From: Rhodanobacter sp. MP7CTX1 | GTDB taxonomy: Bacteria; Pseudomonadota; Gammaproteobacteria; Xanthomonadales; Rhodanobacteraceae | Assembly: GCF_014205795.1 (NCBI RefSeq) | Contig: NZ_JACHCN010000001.1 | Location: 1 to 64,000 of the forward strand | Length of the DNA: 64,000 nucleotides | Reading direction: 5' to 3' | Shown: positions 28,344-37,406 of the stretch, one piece after another | How the letters are laid out: each line of letters starts with the position of its first letter | Numbering within the stretch: the first letter of the stretch is position 1 | Notes under the pieces: generated by a model | Told to the model about the DNA's origin: nothing | Database searches by the model: none | The model's input: the letters and a program-made list of their open reading frames with translations, nothing else | Made by a program: the position numbers and the translations under genes

Positions 28344-29975
28344 GTGACGATTCGCGAGAAGGGGTTACTCGCTGGTTTGGTCGTGCTGATCTGTTTGTCC
28401 GGCAGTTATCTGCTTTTCGGAAAGTACTTGCCGCAGCCAGTGCCTACGCAAGTGGTGAGCGTGACGCATCGCCGATTTGCACATACCCTCCGTCGCGCTG
28501 TGCCTCCCCCTTTTTCGGGCGATCAAATCAAGACGTTTCTTACGCAGGTTCGTGAGGCGGAAAAACGATCCGACCCCCTCCAGCGCTGTCTTGCCTATCC
28601 CAATCCACCCGGCAGTCATTGGACGCAGGACGCCGTTGCAGCGTATTGCCGCTACCGGTTTCAGCCAACGATTACGTTCGTCGAGGCAAAGGACCTGATA
28701 GAGCAAGGCAAATCTGCCGAACTTGACCGCCGCATGGATGAGGCGCTGCAGGCGCAGCTGACGCAGCCGGACGCGCGGGGACGGCTCGATCACATCTTTA
28801 TTTCTGATTTTGAAAACGGTTCGTTCTCTATCCGACCAATCCTCGATGCATGGAAGCGTGCGTCGCCCAAGAGCGCTTACGCCTATGCGGCCAGTGGCTA
28901 CGCCTATGTAGAGATGGCACACGCTGCACGCGGTGGCGCATTTGCGCAGGAAACTCCGCAAGAAAAGTTGGATTCGATGGATCGACTTCTTAAGGAAGCC
29001 GACACGGATTTGAAACAAGCGATCGCCTTGAATCCGCATATCACGCCCGTATACGCCGCCATGATCCATGCGGGCGGCTTGAGCCTGGGTCAGGCCTATG
29101 CCGATCACGCAGTCGACCTTGGATTGCGGGCTGATCCTTCCAACTGGTACATCTATCACCAGCTGATGTGGCTGGCCCGTCCGGAATGGTTTGGCTCGCT
29201 GGATTCCATGCAACGCATCGCGACGTCTGCCATGACCCACGCCAGCCAGAATCCTTTACTCGTGATGGAAAAAATGGCAGTTCAACGTTACGAGGCGAAT
29301 CCAAGCGGGTGCAACTGCGCACCATTGCCGCAGGCAGCGAAGTTTCCTGCGGCATTTGACGAATTGGCCATCAGCAGCAGCCTGGTCGACGCCGGCTTGA
29401 CAGCCTCCAGTCAGAACGTGTTTCCGGTGTCGGTAGTCTATTTATCCGAAGCCCTGCGCTTTCAGCCGCAAGAGGACGACCTTCGCCGCCAGCGCGCCAA
29501 GGATCTGGCGATCCTTGGCGAATCACCCATGGCTCTTGACGAAGCCAATAAGCTCGTCGCGGCCGATCCGAAAAATGTCGCCAACTATGAAACGCGCGGC
29601 AACGTCTACATGTACATGAGTGACCATAACCACGCAGAGCAGGACTTCGAAGCTGTGCTTGCTTCAAGCCCGGACGATATTGATGTGCTTGTGCCGCTCG
29701 GAAGCATCTATGTGAACGAAACCCATGAGTGGGACAAGGGCTGGGACGTCGCCGATCGCATCATCAAGGCGTATCCCAACTACGCCGGTGGTTGGGCAAT
29801 GCGCGCGACCATTCAGATGAATCAGCCGCGTGGGGGCCTGGATGATACCTATGGGCAATTCCTGGCCCACTTTGGGCGTGATCCCGGTCAGCAACCGATG
29901 TTGGAATTGCTGCGCCGGACCCTTGCGGAAAAATCGGCAGTTGGCAAGTCAAACATTGGCAAGCCGGATCACTAG
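28344..29975 (+). CDS. TPR protein with DUF4034-like domain
   Basis: 543 residues, GTG start at 28344 preceded by AGGGGA (28332-28337). A single N-terminal TM (residues 8-25) anchors a large extracytoplasmic part. Residues about 110-240 resemble DUF4034 (LIEQGKSAELDRRMDEAL, then W-A-S-P-S-A and A-A-R-G-x-A motifs); the C-terminal part (about 390-520) has tetratricopeptide helices. The function is unknown. The 296 bases upstream (28048-28343) show no gene. Confidence 0.72.
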   Translation: MTIREKGLLAGLVVLICLSGSYLLFGKYLPQPVPTQVVSVTHRRFAHTLRRAVPPPFSGDQIKTFLTQVREAEKRSDPLQRCLAYPNPPGSHWTQDAVAAYCRYRFQPTITFVEAKDLIEQGKSAELDRRMDEALQAQLTQPDARGRLDHIFISDFENGSFSIRPILDAWKRASPKSAYAYAASGYAYVEMAHAARGGAFAQETPQEKLDSMDRLLKEADTDLKQAIALNPHITPVYAAMIHAGGLSLGQAYADHAVDLGLRADPSNWYIYHQLMWLARPEWFGSLDSMQRIATSAMTHASQNPLLVMEKMAVQRYEANPSGCNCAPLPQAAKFPAAFDELAISSSLVDAGLTASSQNVFPVSVVYLSEALRFQPQEDDLRRQRAKDLAILGESPMALDEANKLVAADPKNVANYETRGNVYMYMSDHNHAEQDFEAVLASSPDDIDVLVPLGSIYVNETHEWDKGWDVADRIIKAYPNYAGGWAMRATIQMNQPRGGLDDTYGQFLAHFGRDPGQQPMLELLRRTLAEKSAVGKSNIGKPDH

Positions 29976-30089
29976 CTGAATCACAATTTGCCTGGTGGTT
30001 TGAGCAAGGCCGCGCCGGCCCCTCCCGTATACCTTTTGGGTCTGTCTTACAGGAGTCCGGCAAGATCACTCGTTGGTGCAGCGAGTACA

Positions 30090-31076
30090 TCACCTGTCAT
30101 CAGTCGCGTGATGGGCATGCAGCCACGGCGCCAGTGAAACCGACCAGATGTTGTCGCCGCCGTTATCCCATTGCTGCATGCGTGCCAGCTGCCGTTGTGC
30201 TTGTTCCGGCGTGCGTGGATACGATGTCGGCGTCGTTCGGTCGCTGGTGTAGTACAGCGTGCGGTGATCGGGACTCAGGTGCGCGCCCCACTGGTTCCAT
30301 CGACCATCCTTGCCATTGACGGCCACACCCAAGTCGATTGGCTGGCTCCAGTGATTGCCTTCGCGAAACGCAATGTACAGGCCTCCCATGCCCGGTTTTT
30401 TCGCGTCGTTCCAGTTGAACACGATGAATGACTGATCCGGCGCGATTGCCGGGTCATGCACCTGTGCAGTGGGATCGCCAAGCACCAGCTGTTCAGCCGT
30501 CTGGTAATTGCCGTTCTTATAGGCTGAGCGGTAGACGTGAAATGTGCCTGCCGCGTCCGGATGGATGTAGTACAGGCTGCCATCGGCAGCGATGCTCGGG
30601 GCGTAAGTGCGATCGCTGTCATTGACCGTAGCCGGCAGGTGCATCGGCGTGCCCCAGTCGTTGCCCTTGCGATCCACCCGCCACAGATTGCCACCTGCAT
30701 TTGGATACACCTGGCCATGCGCCGTCGCGCTCAGTGCCTTGCCGCTGTTGTCGAACGGGTGGTTGGACACGTAGACGATGTACGAGCCGTCTGGTGCGAT
30801 GCTCGGGTCGTGGTCGCCCCACGTGCCGGAGAACGGGGCGATCTGCGGCTTTGACCATTGCCCCTGGGCGCGATGCGAGACCAGGATCATCGAGCCCACA
30901 TCGAAATACACCGTGTTTCCATCCGGCGTGAACGCTGGGCAGGCTTCCCCGGCTGGGCCGGAAATGACGCCAGGGGAAAAGATTTCCGGCTCGGCGCTGG
31001 CTGCCGATGCTGCGAACGCGACTCCAAGACAGGACAGGCAGGGAGCAACCAGTAGCAGGCGTGCTTCGCGGCGCAT
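30090..31076 (-). CDS. Secreted PD40 beta-propeller protein (TolB-like)
   Basis: 328 residues with a signal peptide (ends about AASAEPE). Repeated PD40 motifs of the form P-x-[IF]-[AT]-P-D-G occur: CPAFTPDGNTVYF, DPSIAPDGSYIVY, APSIAADGSLYYI, DPAIAPDQSFIVF and GAHLSPDHRTLYY, about five blades. PD40 propellers bind proteins or sugars in the periplasm; function is unknown. Convergent with the TPR gene, divergent from hutU. Confidence 0.8.
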   Translation of the reverse strand: MRREARLLLVAPCLSCLGVAFAASAASAEPEIFSPGVISGPAGEACPAFTPDGNTVYFDVGSMILVSHRAQGQWSKPQIAPFSGTWGDHDPSIAPDGSYIVYVSNHPFDNSGKALSATAHGQVYPNAGGNLWRVDRKGNDWGTPMHLPATVNDSDRTYAPSIAADGSLYYIHPDAAGTFHVYRSAYKNGNYQTAEQLVLGDPTAQVHDPAIAPDQSFIVFNWNDAKKPGMGGLYIAFREGNHWSQPIDLGVAVNGKDGRWNQWGAHLSPDHRTLYYTSDRTTPTSYPRTPEQAQRQLARMQQWDNGGDNIWSVSLAPWLHAHHATDDR

Positions 31077-31230
31077 GGGCTATCACTCAGAGGGATCCGG
31101 CGCTCTTTATCCGCCGGTAGCAGCCGGGCCGCACGTGCAGGAAGTCACCAATGACCTGAGGATGGTGCCACGCCTGTCGACACCAGCCCCGTGGCTATAA
31201 TCGTGGTCTGACTCACCGGAGCCTTAGTCC

Positions 31231-32901
31231 ATGACCGCCCCCACCCGCATCGATACCACCCGCACCATCCGCGCACCGCGCGGTACCGAACTTTCCTGCA
31301 AGAGCTGGCTTAGCGAGGCGCCGTTCCGCATGTTGCAGAACAACCTCGATCCGGAGGTGGCGGAAAACCCGGCGGAGCTGGTCGTATACGGCGGCATCGG
31401 TCGGGCAGCGCGCAACTGGGAGTGCTTCGACGCGATCCTGAAATCGCTGCGCGAACTGAACGACGACGAGACGCTGCTGGTGCAGTCCGGCAAGCCGGTC
31501 GGCGTGTTTCCCACGCACAAGGATGCGCCGCGCGTGTTGATCGCGAACTCCAACCTGGTACCGGCGTGGGCGAACTGGGAGCACTTCAACGAGCTCGATA
31601 AGAAGGGCTTGATGATGTACGGCCAGATGACGGCAGGTTCGTGGATCTACATTGGTTCGCAGGGCATCGTGCAGGGCACCTACGAGACGTTTGTCGAGAT
31701 GGGGCGCCAGCATTACAACGGCAGCCTGAAGGGTAAATGGATACTCACCGCCGGCCTCGGCGGCATGGGTGGCGCGCAGCCGCTCGCTGCGTCGCTTGCC
31801 GGTGCTTGCTCGCTCAATATCGAGTGCCAGCAGAGCCGCATCGACATGCGCCTGAAGACGCGCTATGTGGACGAGCAGGCGACTGACCTGGATGACGCGC
31901 TTGCGCGCATCAAGAAGTACACCGAAGCTGGCGAAGCAAAGTCCATCGCGCTGCTCGGCAACGCTGCCGACGTTCTGCCGGAATTGGTGAAGCGCGGCGT
32001 GCGTCCCGACGCCGTTACCGACCAGACCAGCGCGCACGATCCGGTCAACGGCTACCTGCCTCAAGGATGGACGGTGGAGCAGTGGTTCGAGCGCCGCAAG
32101 AGCGATCCCGATCGCACGCGCGATGCGGCCAAGCGCTCCATGCGCACACACGTCGAGGCGATGCTCGCCTTCCATGCGCAGGGCATCCCCACATTTGATT
32201 ACGGCAACAACATCCGCCAGATGGCAAAGGATCAGGGGCTGGCCGACGCGTTCGCTTTCCCCGGTTTCGTGCCCGCCTACGTGCGCCCGTTGTTCTGCCG
32301 CGGCGTCGGTCCGTTCCGCTGGGTCGCGTTGTCCGGCGATCCGGAAGACATCTACAAGACCGACGCGAAGGTCAAGGAACTCATTCCCGACGACGAGCAC
32401 CTGCACAACTGGCTCGACATGGCGAAGGATCGCATCAGCTTCCAGGGCCTGCCGGCACGCATCTGCTGGGTCGGCCTCGGCCAGCGTCACAAGCTTGGAC
32501 TCGCGTTCAACGAGATGGTCCGCAACGGCGAGTTGAAAGCGCCGGTGGTGATCGGTCGCGATCATCTCGACAGCGGCTCCGTCGCCTCGCCGAACCGCGA
32601 AACCGAAGCGATGAAAGATGGCTCCGACGCCGTCTCCGATTGGCCGCTGCTCAACGCCATGCTCAACGTTGCAGGTGGCGCAACGTGGGTATCTCTGCAT
32701 CACGGCGGCGGCGTAGGGATGGGCTACTCGCAGCACTCCGGCGTCGTCATTGTCTGCGACGGCACGCCGGAAGCCGACAAGCGCATCGCACGCGTGCTGT
32801 GGAACGATCCAGGCACCGGCGTGATGCGGCATGCGGATGCGGGGTATGAGGATGCGGTTGCCTGTGCCAAGGAGCAGGGGTTGAAGTTGCCGATGATTTG
32901 A
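31231..32901 (+). CDS. hutU: Urocanate hydratase HutU
   Basis: 556 residues. It hydrates urocanate to imidazolonepropionate with tightly bound NAD+, the second step of histidine degradation. Signatures: [17 protein letters not shown], the NAD-binding [10 protein letters not shown], and [11 protein letters not shown] with Cys412, the active-site cysteine. Length is typical. It is divergent from the PD40 gene with a 154-base gap holding TATAAT at 31196-31201, but no good -35 was found. hutH, hutI and hutG are absent; hutF is 28 kb away. Confidence 0.97.
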   Translation: MTAPTRIDTTRTIRAPRGTELSCKSWLSEAPFRMLQNNLDPEVAENPAELVVYGGIGRAARNWECFDAILKSLRELNDDETLLVQSGKPVGVFPTHKDAPRVLIANSNLVPAWANWEHFNELDKKGLMMYGQMTAGSWIYIGSQGIVQGTYETFVEMGRQHYNGSLKGKWILTAGLGGMGGAQPLAASLAGACSLNIECQQSRIDMRLKTRYVDEQATDLDDALARIKKYTEAGEAKSIALLGNAADVLPELVKRGVRPDAVTDQTSAHDPVNGYLPQGWTVEQWFERRKSDPDRTRDAAKRSMRTHVEAMLAFHAQGIPTFDYGNNIRQMAKDQGLADAFAFPGFVPAYVRPLFCRGVGPFRWVALSGDPEDIYKTDAKVKELIPDDEHLHNWLDMAKDRISFQGLPARICWVGLGQRHKLGLAFNEMVRNGELKAPVVIGRDHLDSGSVASPNRETEAMKDGSDAVSDWPLLNAMLNVAGGATWVSLHHGGGVGMGYSQHSGVVIVCDGTPEADKRIARVLWNDPGTGVMRHADAGYEDAVACAKEQGLKLPMI

Positions 32902-32939
32902 GCGCCGGCTAGCCGAGCCGTCGCTAGATCCCCTCAAGG

Positions 32940-32968
32940 CCGTCATCCCTGCGAAGGCAGGGACCCAG
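32940..32968 (+). repeat. Solo arm of the MITE-like repeat
   Basis: CGTCATCCCTGCGAAGGCAG and the following GGACCCAG match the left end of the element at 25824. Only one arm is present, between hutU and the tumE promoter. Confidence 0.6.
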
Positions 32969-33000
32969 CGCCCTTAAATCGCGACAGGCCTATCTTGAGT

Positions 33001-33015
33001 TATCATCGGATGATA
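33001..33015. promoter_or_regulatory. Palindrome upstream of tumE
   Basis: TATCATCGGATGATA is a palindrome with 7-bp arms, ending five bases before the tumE start. Its place and type fit an autorepression operator bound by the antitoxin TumA. No clear Shine-Dalgarno is present before the ATG at 33021. Confidence 0.5.
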
Positions 33016-33020
33016 TATTC

Positions 33021-33386
33021 ATGGTCAAGGAAGACGCGGGGCTGGCAACGCTGCTGTTGCTCAACGGCGAGATTTACGACCAGGGCAACGGTTACTGGAT
33101 CAAGCTCGAAGCATGGTCTGTCGAAGCGAATGAGCATCTGCCTCATGGCGTGCGTTATTCGCTGACGCTGCATGACCGCCATGGCACACGTTTGTTGGGT
33201 TTCGACAACGCTCATGCCGTCAAACTACCGGGGCAACGGCACTATGCTGGCCGCCGTCTCGCGTATGACCACCGCCACCGGCATGCTCACGACAAGGGCG
33301 TGCCTTATGAATTCACGAGCGCGCAGCAGCTGCTTGAGGATTTTTTCGACGAGGTCGATCGGGTACTTAAGGATTTAGCGCCATGA
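33021..33386 (+). CDS. tumE: TumE-family toxin (DUF6516)
   Basis: 121 residues. It has the DUF6516/TumE layout: a short beta-rich start (LLLLNGEIYDQGNGYWIKLEAWSV), then HGVRYSLTLHDRHGTRLLGFDNAHA, an HRHAHDKG stretch, PYEFTSAQQLLEDFF. In TumE-TumA systems TumE is the toxin and its product neutralised by TumA. Stop overlaps the tumA start by ATGA. The family assignment rests on the pattern, not on a search. Confidence 0.78.
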   Translation: MVKEDAGLATLLLLNGEIYDQGNGYWIKLEAWSVEANEHLPHGVRYSLTLHDRHGTRLLGFDNAHAVKLPGQRHYAGRRLAYDHRHRHAHDKGVPYEFTSAQQLLEDFFDEVDRVLKDLAP

Positions 33387-33733
33387 AGAAAATGATCATC
33401 GGCATCGCATCCCAACAGGACATACGCGCCCGTGCGTTGGCCATCGCGCGCGGCGACCATCGGCCGCGTGCTGGGGAGCCAAAAATCTGGTTCACCTCCA
33501 TGCGCTCATTGGCCGAAGTGCTCTCCGACGATAACCGTGCGCTGCTGCGAGTCATCCGCGAGCACAAGCCGGAGTCCCTGAGCCGTCTCGCCGAACTCAC
33601 CGGGCGAGCGCCAAGTAATCTGTCGCGTACTCTGAAGACTATGGAGCACTATGGCCTGGTCGAGATGCGCCGCGATGTGCGCACCGTGCGCCCCGTCGTG
33701 AATGCCAGTGAGTTTGTCATCCAGGCTGCGTGA
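33383..33733 (+). CDS. tumA: TumA-family antitoxin with winged helix-turn-helix
   Basis: 116 residues. The C-terminal half is a winged helix-turn-helix (SRLAELTGRAPSNLSRTLKT followed by MEHYGLVEMRRD), characteristic of HVO_A0114-type regulators paired with TumE. Starts on the ATGA overlap of tumE, a typical toxin-antitoxin coupling in which toxin precedes antitoxin. Likely represses the tumE promoter at the palindrome 33001-33015. Confidence 0.8.
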   Translation: MKKMIIGIASQQDIRARALAIARGDHRPRAGEPKIWFTSMRSLAEVLSDDNRALLRVIREHKPESLSRLAELTGRAPSNLSRTLKTMEHYGLVEMRRDVRTVRPVVNASEFVIQAA

Positions 33734-33811
33734 AGCGCAGGCTGAATCATCCGGCTTCGAGGCCGGACGGCCGGCAGTTTGGTTACCCCTTCGATGGGCG
33801 CAGGTGGGATC

Positions 33812-33988
33812 ATGAGAAAGTTGGGCAAGGACATCCTCGCAGGCGATGCCAGGCGCGATATCGGCGCCGAGGTTCTGCAGGCGATTCGCGACATCAAGGC
33901 GGGCAAAACCGGCCGTGTCTTCCGCCTTGACGTTACCCAATCGACTGAAGCAAGTCTCAAGCAGCGACCCTCACTGACTCGGGGGTAA
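33812..33988 (+). pseudogene. Truncated HigA/NadS-like antitoxin remnant
   Basis: 58 residues from ATG 33812 with AGGTGG just before it. The sequence LGKDILAGDARRDIGAEVLQ and IRDIKAGKTGRVFRLDVTQS resembles the N-terminal linker region of HigA/NadS-type antitoxins, in which a helix-turn-helix (TGLSQ...) should follow. Instead the frame continues with STEASLKQRPSLTRG and stops. The downstream 170 bases do not restore the HTH in any frame I can see, so this looks like a decayed antitoxin behind the tumEA pair. Confidence 0.5.
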
Positions 33989-34154
33989 TACACCCTCGAC
34001 AATCTGATACCCGTGGATATTTGCCGGCGGTGGAATCGGCTTGCTCAGGCAGCGAGCTAACTAGCGACGCGTCCTACACCGCATTCTCCCATCGTGCGAT
34101 AGTAGTTTGACCGATGCGCAGGAACTTGCCTGCTTCGCTACTGGGGAGTCCACT

Positions 34155-35651
34155 GTGCCTACGAAAGCCCGCCGCTTTGCGCCTGTCTTGTCACCGGCCA
34201 GTGCCGGCCTGCGAACTGTTCTGGCCACTGCACTGGCCGCATTCTGCGCTGCGTTGCCCGCCTGGGGCCAAGCCCCGCAGCTTGCGCCGCAGACGCAGCA
34301 GTACGTGAAATATGCGCAGCCGCTGTTGGCGATCACCCATGTGCGGCTGATCGACGGGAACGGCACGGCCGCGAAGGAAAACCAGACGGTGCTGCTGCGC
34401 GATGGGGTCATCGAGGCGGTCGGCAAGCACGTGAGGGTGCCTAAGGATGCAACCGTGATCGATGGCAGCGGGCACACGTTGATCCCAGGCCTGGTTGGCA
34501 TGCACGACCACATGTTCTATCCGGCGCCGAAGGTCAATCCGGAAGCGAAGGAAGCGGTCTATCCGGAACAGGCCTCGAGTTTTCCCAAGCTTTATCTGGC
34601 CGGTGGTGTCACCACCATCCGCACTACGGGCAGCACGGAGCCGTATACCGACCTCGAGTTGAAGAAGGCCATCGACGCCGGCAAGATCCCCGGGCCGAAG
34701 ATGCACACCACCGGGCCGTATCTGGAAGGCAAGGGCAGCTTTACGCCGCAGATGCATGAACTCATGGATGCAGCCGACGCCACCGACACGGTCAACTACT
34801 GGATCGGCGAGGGCGCGACGTCGTTCAAGGCGTACATGCACATCACGCGCAGTGAGCTGTCGGCGGCGATCGCCGCGGCGCATGCGAAGCACATCAAGGT
34901 TACCGGGCACCTATGCACGATCGGCTTCACCGAAGCGGCCGATCTCGGCATCGACGACCTGGAGCATGGCTTGCCGGTGGACACCGAGTTCACCCCCGGC
35001 AAGCAGACCGACATCTGCCCGGATACGAAACTCGCGGTCGCTCATTTGGCGACGATGAGTGTTGACGACCCGCAGATCCAGCAGCTGATCCGCTATCTGG
35101 TTTCGAAGCACGTGGCGGTCACCTCGACACTGCCGGTATTCGAAACCTTCGTGCCCGGTCGGGCGTCGGTTGATCAGCGCGTGCTGGACGCGATGCTCCC
35201 GGAAACACGCGTGGAGTACCTGAAGAGTCGCGACCATGTCGCCAATACGCCCGACTCGCCGTGGGTGAAGGTGTTCAAGCTCGAAGAGGATTTCGAGCAC
35301 GCGTTCGTGCGGCAGGGCGGCACATTGCTGTCCGGTTTGGACCCCACCGGCTATGGCGGCGTCATCGCAGGTTACGGTGACCAACACGAAGTTGAACTGC
35401 TGGTGGAAGCCGGCTTCACCCCGCTGGAGGCGATCCAGATTGCCACCATGAACGGCGCTCGCTTCATGGGTGAGGACAAGGTCATCGGCTCCATCGAAAC
35501 CGGCAAGGCCGCTGACCTGGTGCTGATCAACGGCAATCCCGCGAAAAACATCAAGGACATCGAAAATGTCGAGTTGGTGTTCAAGGACGGCGTAAGTTAC
35601 GACCCGGCCAAGCTGGTCACGGCGGCAAACGGTACCGTGGGCTTGCGCTAG
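34155..35651 (+). CDS. Secreted amidohydrolase-family protein (first of three)
   Basis: 498 residues from GTG 34155, chosen because GGGGAG lies six bases upstream; a TTG at 34107 is less likely. Signal peptide ends near PAWGQA. Metal features of the imidazolonepropionase-like group: HxH in GMHDHMFY, a likely carboxylated Lys in TSFKAYM, His in VTGHLCT, His in DLEHGL and Asp in SGLDPTG. The substrate could be a prolyl or acyl dipeptide, or a cyclic amide; it is not known. Confidence 0.83.
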   Translation: MPTKARRFAPVLSPASAGLRTVLATALAAFCAALPAWGQAPQLAPQTQQYVKYAQPLLAITHVRLIDGNGTAAKENQTVLLRDGVIEAVGKHVRVPKDATVIDGSGHTLIPGLVGMHDHMFYPAPKVNPEAKEAVYPEQASSFPKLYLAGGVTTIRTTGSTEPYTDLELKKAIDAGKIPGPKMHTTGPYLEGKGSFTPQMHELMDAADATDTVNYWIGEGATSFKAYMHITRSELSAAIAAAHAKHIKVTGHLCTIGFTEAADLGIDDLEHGLPVDTEFTPGKQTDICPDTKLAVAHLATMSVDDPQIQQLIRYLVSKHVAVTSTLPVFETFVPGRASVDQRVLDAMLPETRVEYLKSRDHVANTPDSPWVKVFKLEEDFEHAFVRQGGTLLSGLDPTGYGGVIAGYGDQHEVELLVEAGFTPLEAIQIATMNGARFMGEDKVIGSIETGKAADLVLINGNPAKNIKDIENVELVFKDGVSYDPAKLVTAANGTVGLR

Positions 35652-35728
35652 CAGGGTGTCGCGACGTTTGAAGCAAGTTTGGTTCGTCTGATGGCCGCGC
35701 TCAGCGCCGCAAGCGGCTGACCAAAACC

Positions 35729-35823
35729 GTTCGGGCTGAGCGTAGCGCCGAAGGCGTGAAGTCGAAGCCGCGCGCCAAACGCCCTTCGACTTCGCCGCTG
35801 CGCGGCTACGCTCAGGGCGAACG
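35729..35823. repeat. Imperfect inverted-repeat element
   Basis: In the 361-base gap between the first two amidohydrolases (35652-36012), CGTTCGGGCTGAGCGTAGCG at 35729-35748 faces CGCGGCTACGCTCAGGGCGAACG at its other end (35801-35823). The CTTCGACTTCGCC core and GAACGG end are typical of dispersed proteobacterial repeats. The remainder of the gap has no gene. Confidence 0.55.
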
Positions 35824-36012
35824 GTGGGTGCAGGGGAGTCGGGATAGTCCCACCCAAACTTTCAGCGGCTAGCTCAGCTGGCAGCGGCCTTGTGCGGGTA
35901 GCGCGTAGGTTGGGCGCAGCGAACCCGAGCGTGGCCCGCAGGTTGCACTTTTTTCGAAACTGCACTCTGATCAGATTTTTCAAATCGCCTAAGCCATCCA
36001 GGGGAAGACGAC

Positions 36013-37341
36013 ATGTCCGCAAGCATCTTGATGAAGCGCATGACCCTGCTGGTGCTGTCTGCACTGGCTACGCCACTGCTGGCCGCCGAGCCGTCTTTGC
36101 TGTTGACCCACGTCACGGTTATCGATGGCACGGGCACGGCGGCGAAGCCGAACATGACCATCGCGATCGAGGGCCAGCGCATCGCGGCGATCTATGCGGA
36201 CGGCAGCCAGGAGGCGCCGAAGGGAGCTCGCGTGGAAGATCTGAGTGGGCGTTATGTCATCCCGGGGTTGATCGATGCGCACGTGCACCTCACCGGTGCC
36301 GAGCCGGATATTGCGCATTACCAGCCGCATTTGCAGGCGCTCCTGCGTGGTGGCGTCACCGGCGTTCGCGACATGGCGGGTGATGACCGCCTGGTTGCCT
36401 ATCTCGCGGGAGAAGCAAATTCGGATGCGCTCGCATCGCCGGACATTTTCTTTGTGGCGCTGATGGCCGGGCCAACGTTCTTTGCCGAAGACGAACGCGC
36501 AAAGGACGCCTCAGAAGGTGAGCCGCTCGGCTTTGCGCCATGGATGCAGGCAATTTCCTCGACTACCGACATCCCGCTTGCGGTTGCCGAAGCGAAGGGC
36601 ACCGGCGCGACCGCCCTCAAGCTTTACGCCAATCTGCCCGCGAGTCTGGTCACCAAGATCACGGCGGAAGCGCACCGGCAGGGCCTGCGCGTTTGGACGC
36701 ACGCGACGATTTTCCCCGCCACTCCGGGCGATGCCGTCGCCGCCGGTGTCGACACCATTTCGCATAGTCCGTATCTGGTATGGGCGGCGGCGCCGAGCGT
36801 ACCGGACGATTACCGCGGACGTGCGCTCGGCGACTTCGAACACATCCAGCCTGACGCACCGCAGATCATCGCCTTGTTCAAGGCGATGAAACAGCACGGC
36901 ACGATACTCGACGCCACGCTGCTGCCATTCGAGGAGGAAGCGCAACATCATTCGAAAAGCGTAGGCGCCGGCATCATGCCGTGGAGCTATGCGGTGACCA
37001 AGCTGGCACATCAGCAAGGCGTGTTGATCGACGTCGGTACGGACAGCTCGGGACTTTCCGCCGATGCGCACGGAGTGGATCTGAAAGCGTTGCCGCTCGA
37101 GCATACGGAAATGGCGCTACTGGTCGAGCACTGTGGATTCACGCCTATCGAGGCGATCCAGGCCGCTACCCAAGTCAGTGCGGCGGCGATGGGGCAGGCC
37201 GAGCAACGTGGCACGATCACTGCCGGCAAGCGCGCCGATCTGGTCGTACTGACTGCCGATCCAACGCGCGATATCCACAACACTGGAAAAATCGCGTTTG
37301 TGGTCAAGAACGGGCATATCTACAAGAAGGACGGAGCCTGA
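36013..37341 (+). CDS. Secreted amidohydrolase-family protein (second of three)
   Basis: 442 residues with strong GGGGAAG before ATG 36013. Signal peptide ends about LLAAEPS. HxH motif in DAHVHLTG, Lys in ALKLYANLP, His in WTHATIF, His in TISHSPYL, Asp in DVGTDSSGL. Same imidazolonepropionase-like superfamily as its neighbours but clearly different in sequence. Followed 65 bases later by the 694-residue secreted protein, probably in one operon. Confidence 0.85.
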   Translation: MSASILMKRMTLLVLSALATPLLAAEPSLLLTHVTVIDGTGTAAKPNMTIAIEGQRIAAIYADGSQEAPKGARVEDLSGRYVIPGLIDAHVHLTGAEPDIAHYQPHLQALLRGGVTGVRDMAGDDRLVAYLAGEANSDALASPDIFFVALMAGPTFFAEDERAKDASEGEPLGFAPWMQAISSTTDIPLAVAEAKGTGATALKLYANLPASLVTKITAEAHRQGLRVWTHATIFPATPGDAVAAGVDTISHSPYLVWAAAPSVPDDYRGRALGDFEHIQPDAPQIIALFKAMKQHGTILDATLLPFEEEAQHHSKSVGAGIMPWSYAVTKLAHQQGVLIDVGTDSSGLSADAHGVDLKALPLEHTEMALLVEHCGFTPIEAIQAATQVSAAAMGQAEQRGTITAGKRADLVVLTADPTRDIHNTGKIAFVVKNGHIYKKDGA

Positions 37342-37406
37342 ACATTCCAGCACAGTCGATTTCGCCGTAGCCGCCCAGAGCGAGCAGCAAAGGACAAATC
37401 ATCCCG

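Noticed and set aside
31173..31201. Possible hutU promoter with TATAAT
   Set aside because: The -10 is good, but no matching -35 lies at 16-18 bases, so no promoter was listed.
31213..32946. 577-codon frame on the minus strand across hutU
   Set aside because: It is an antisense shadow of the clearly coding hutU gene.
32995..33019. TTGAGT/TATATT promoter of tumE
   Set aside because: The spacer would be only 13 bases, too short for a sigma70 promoter.
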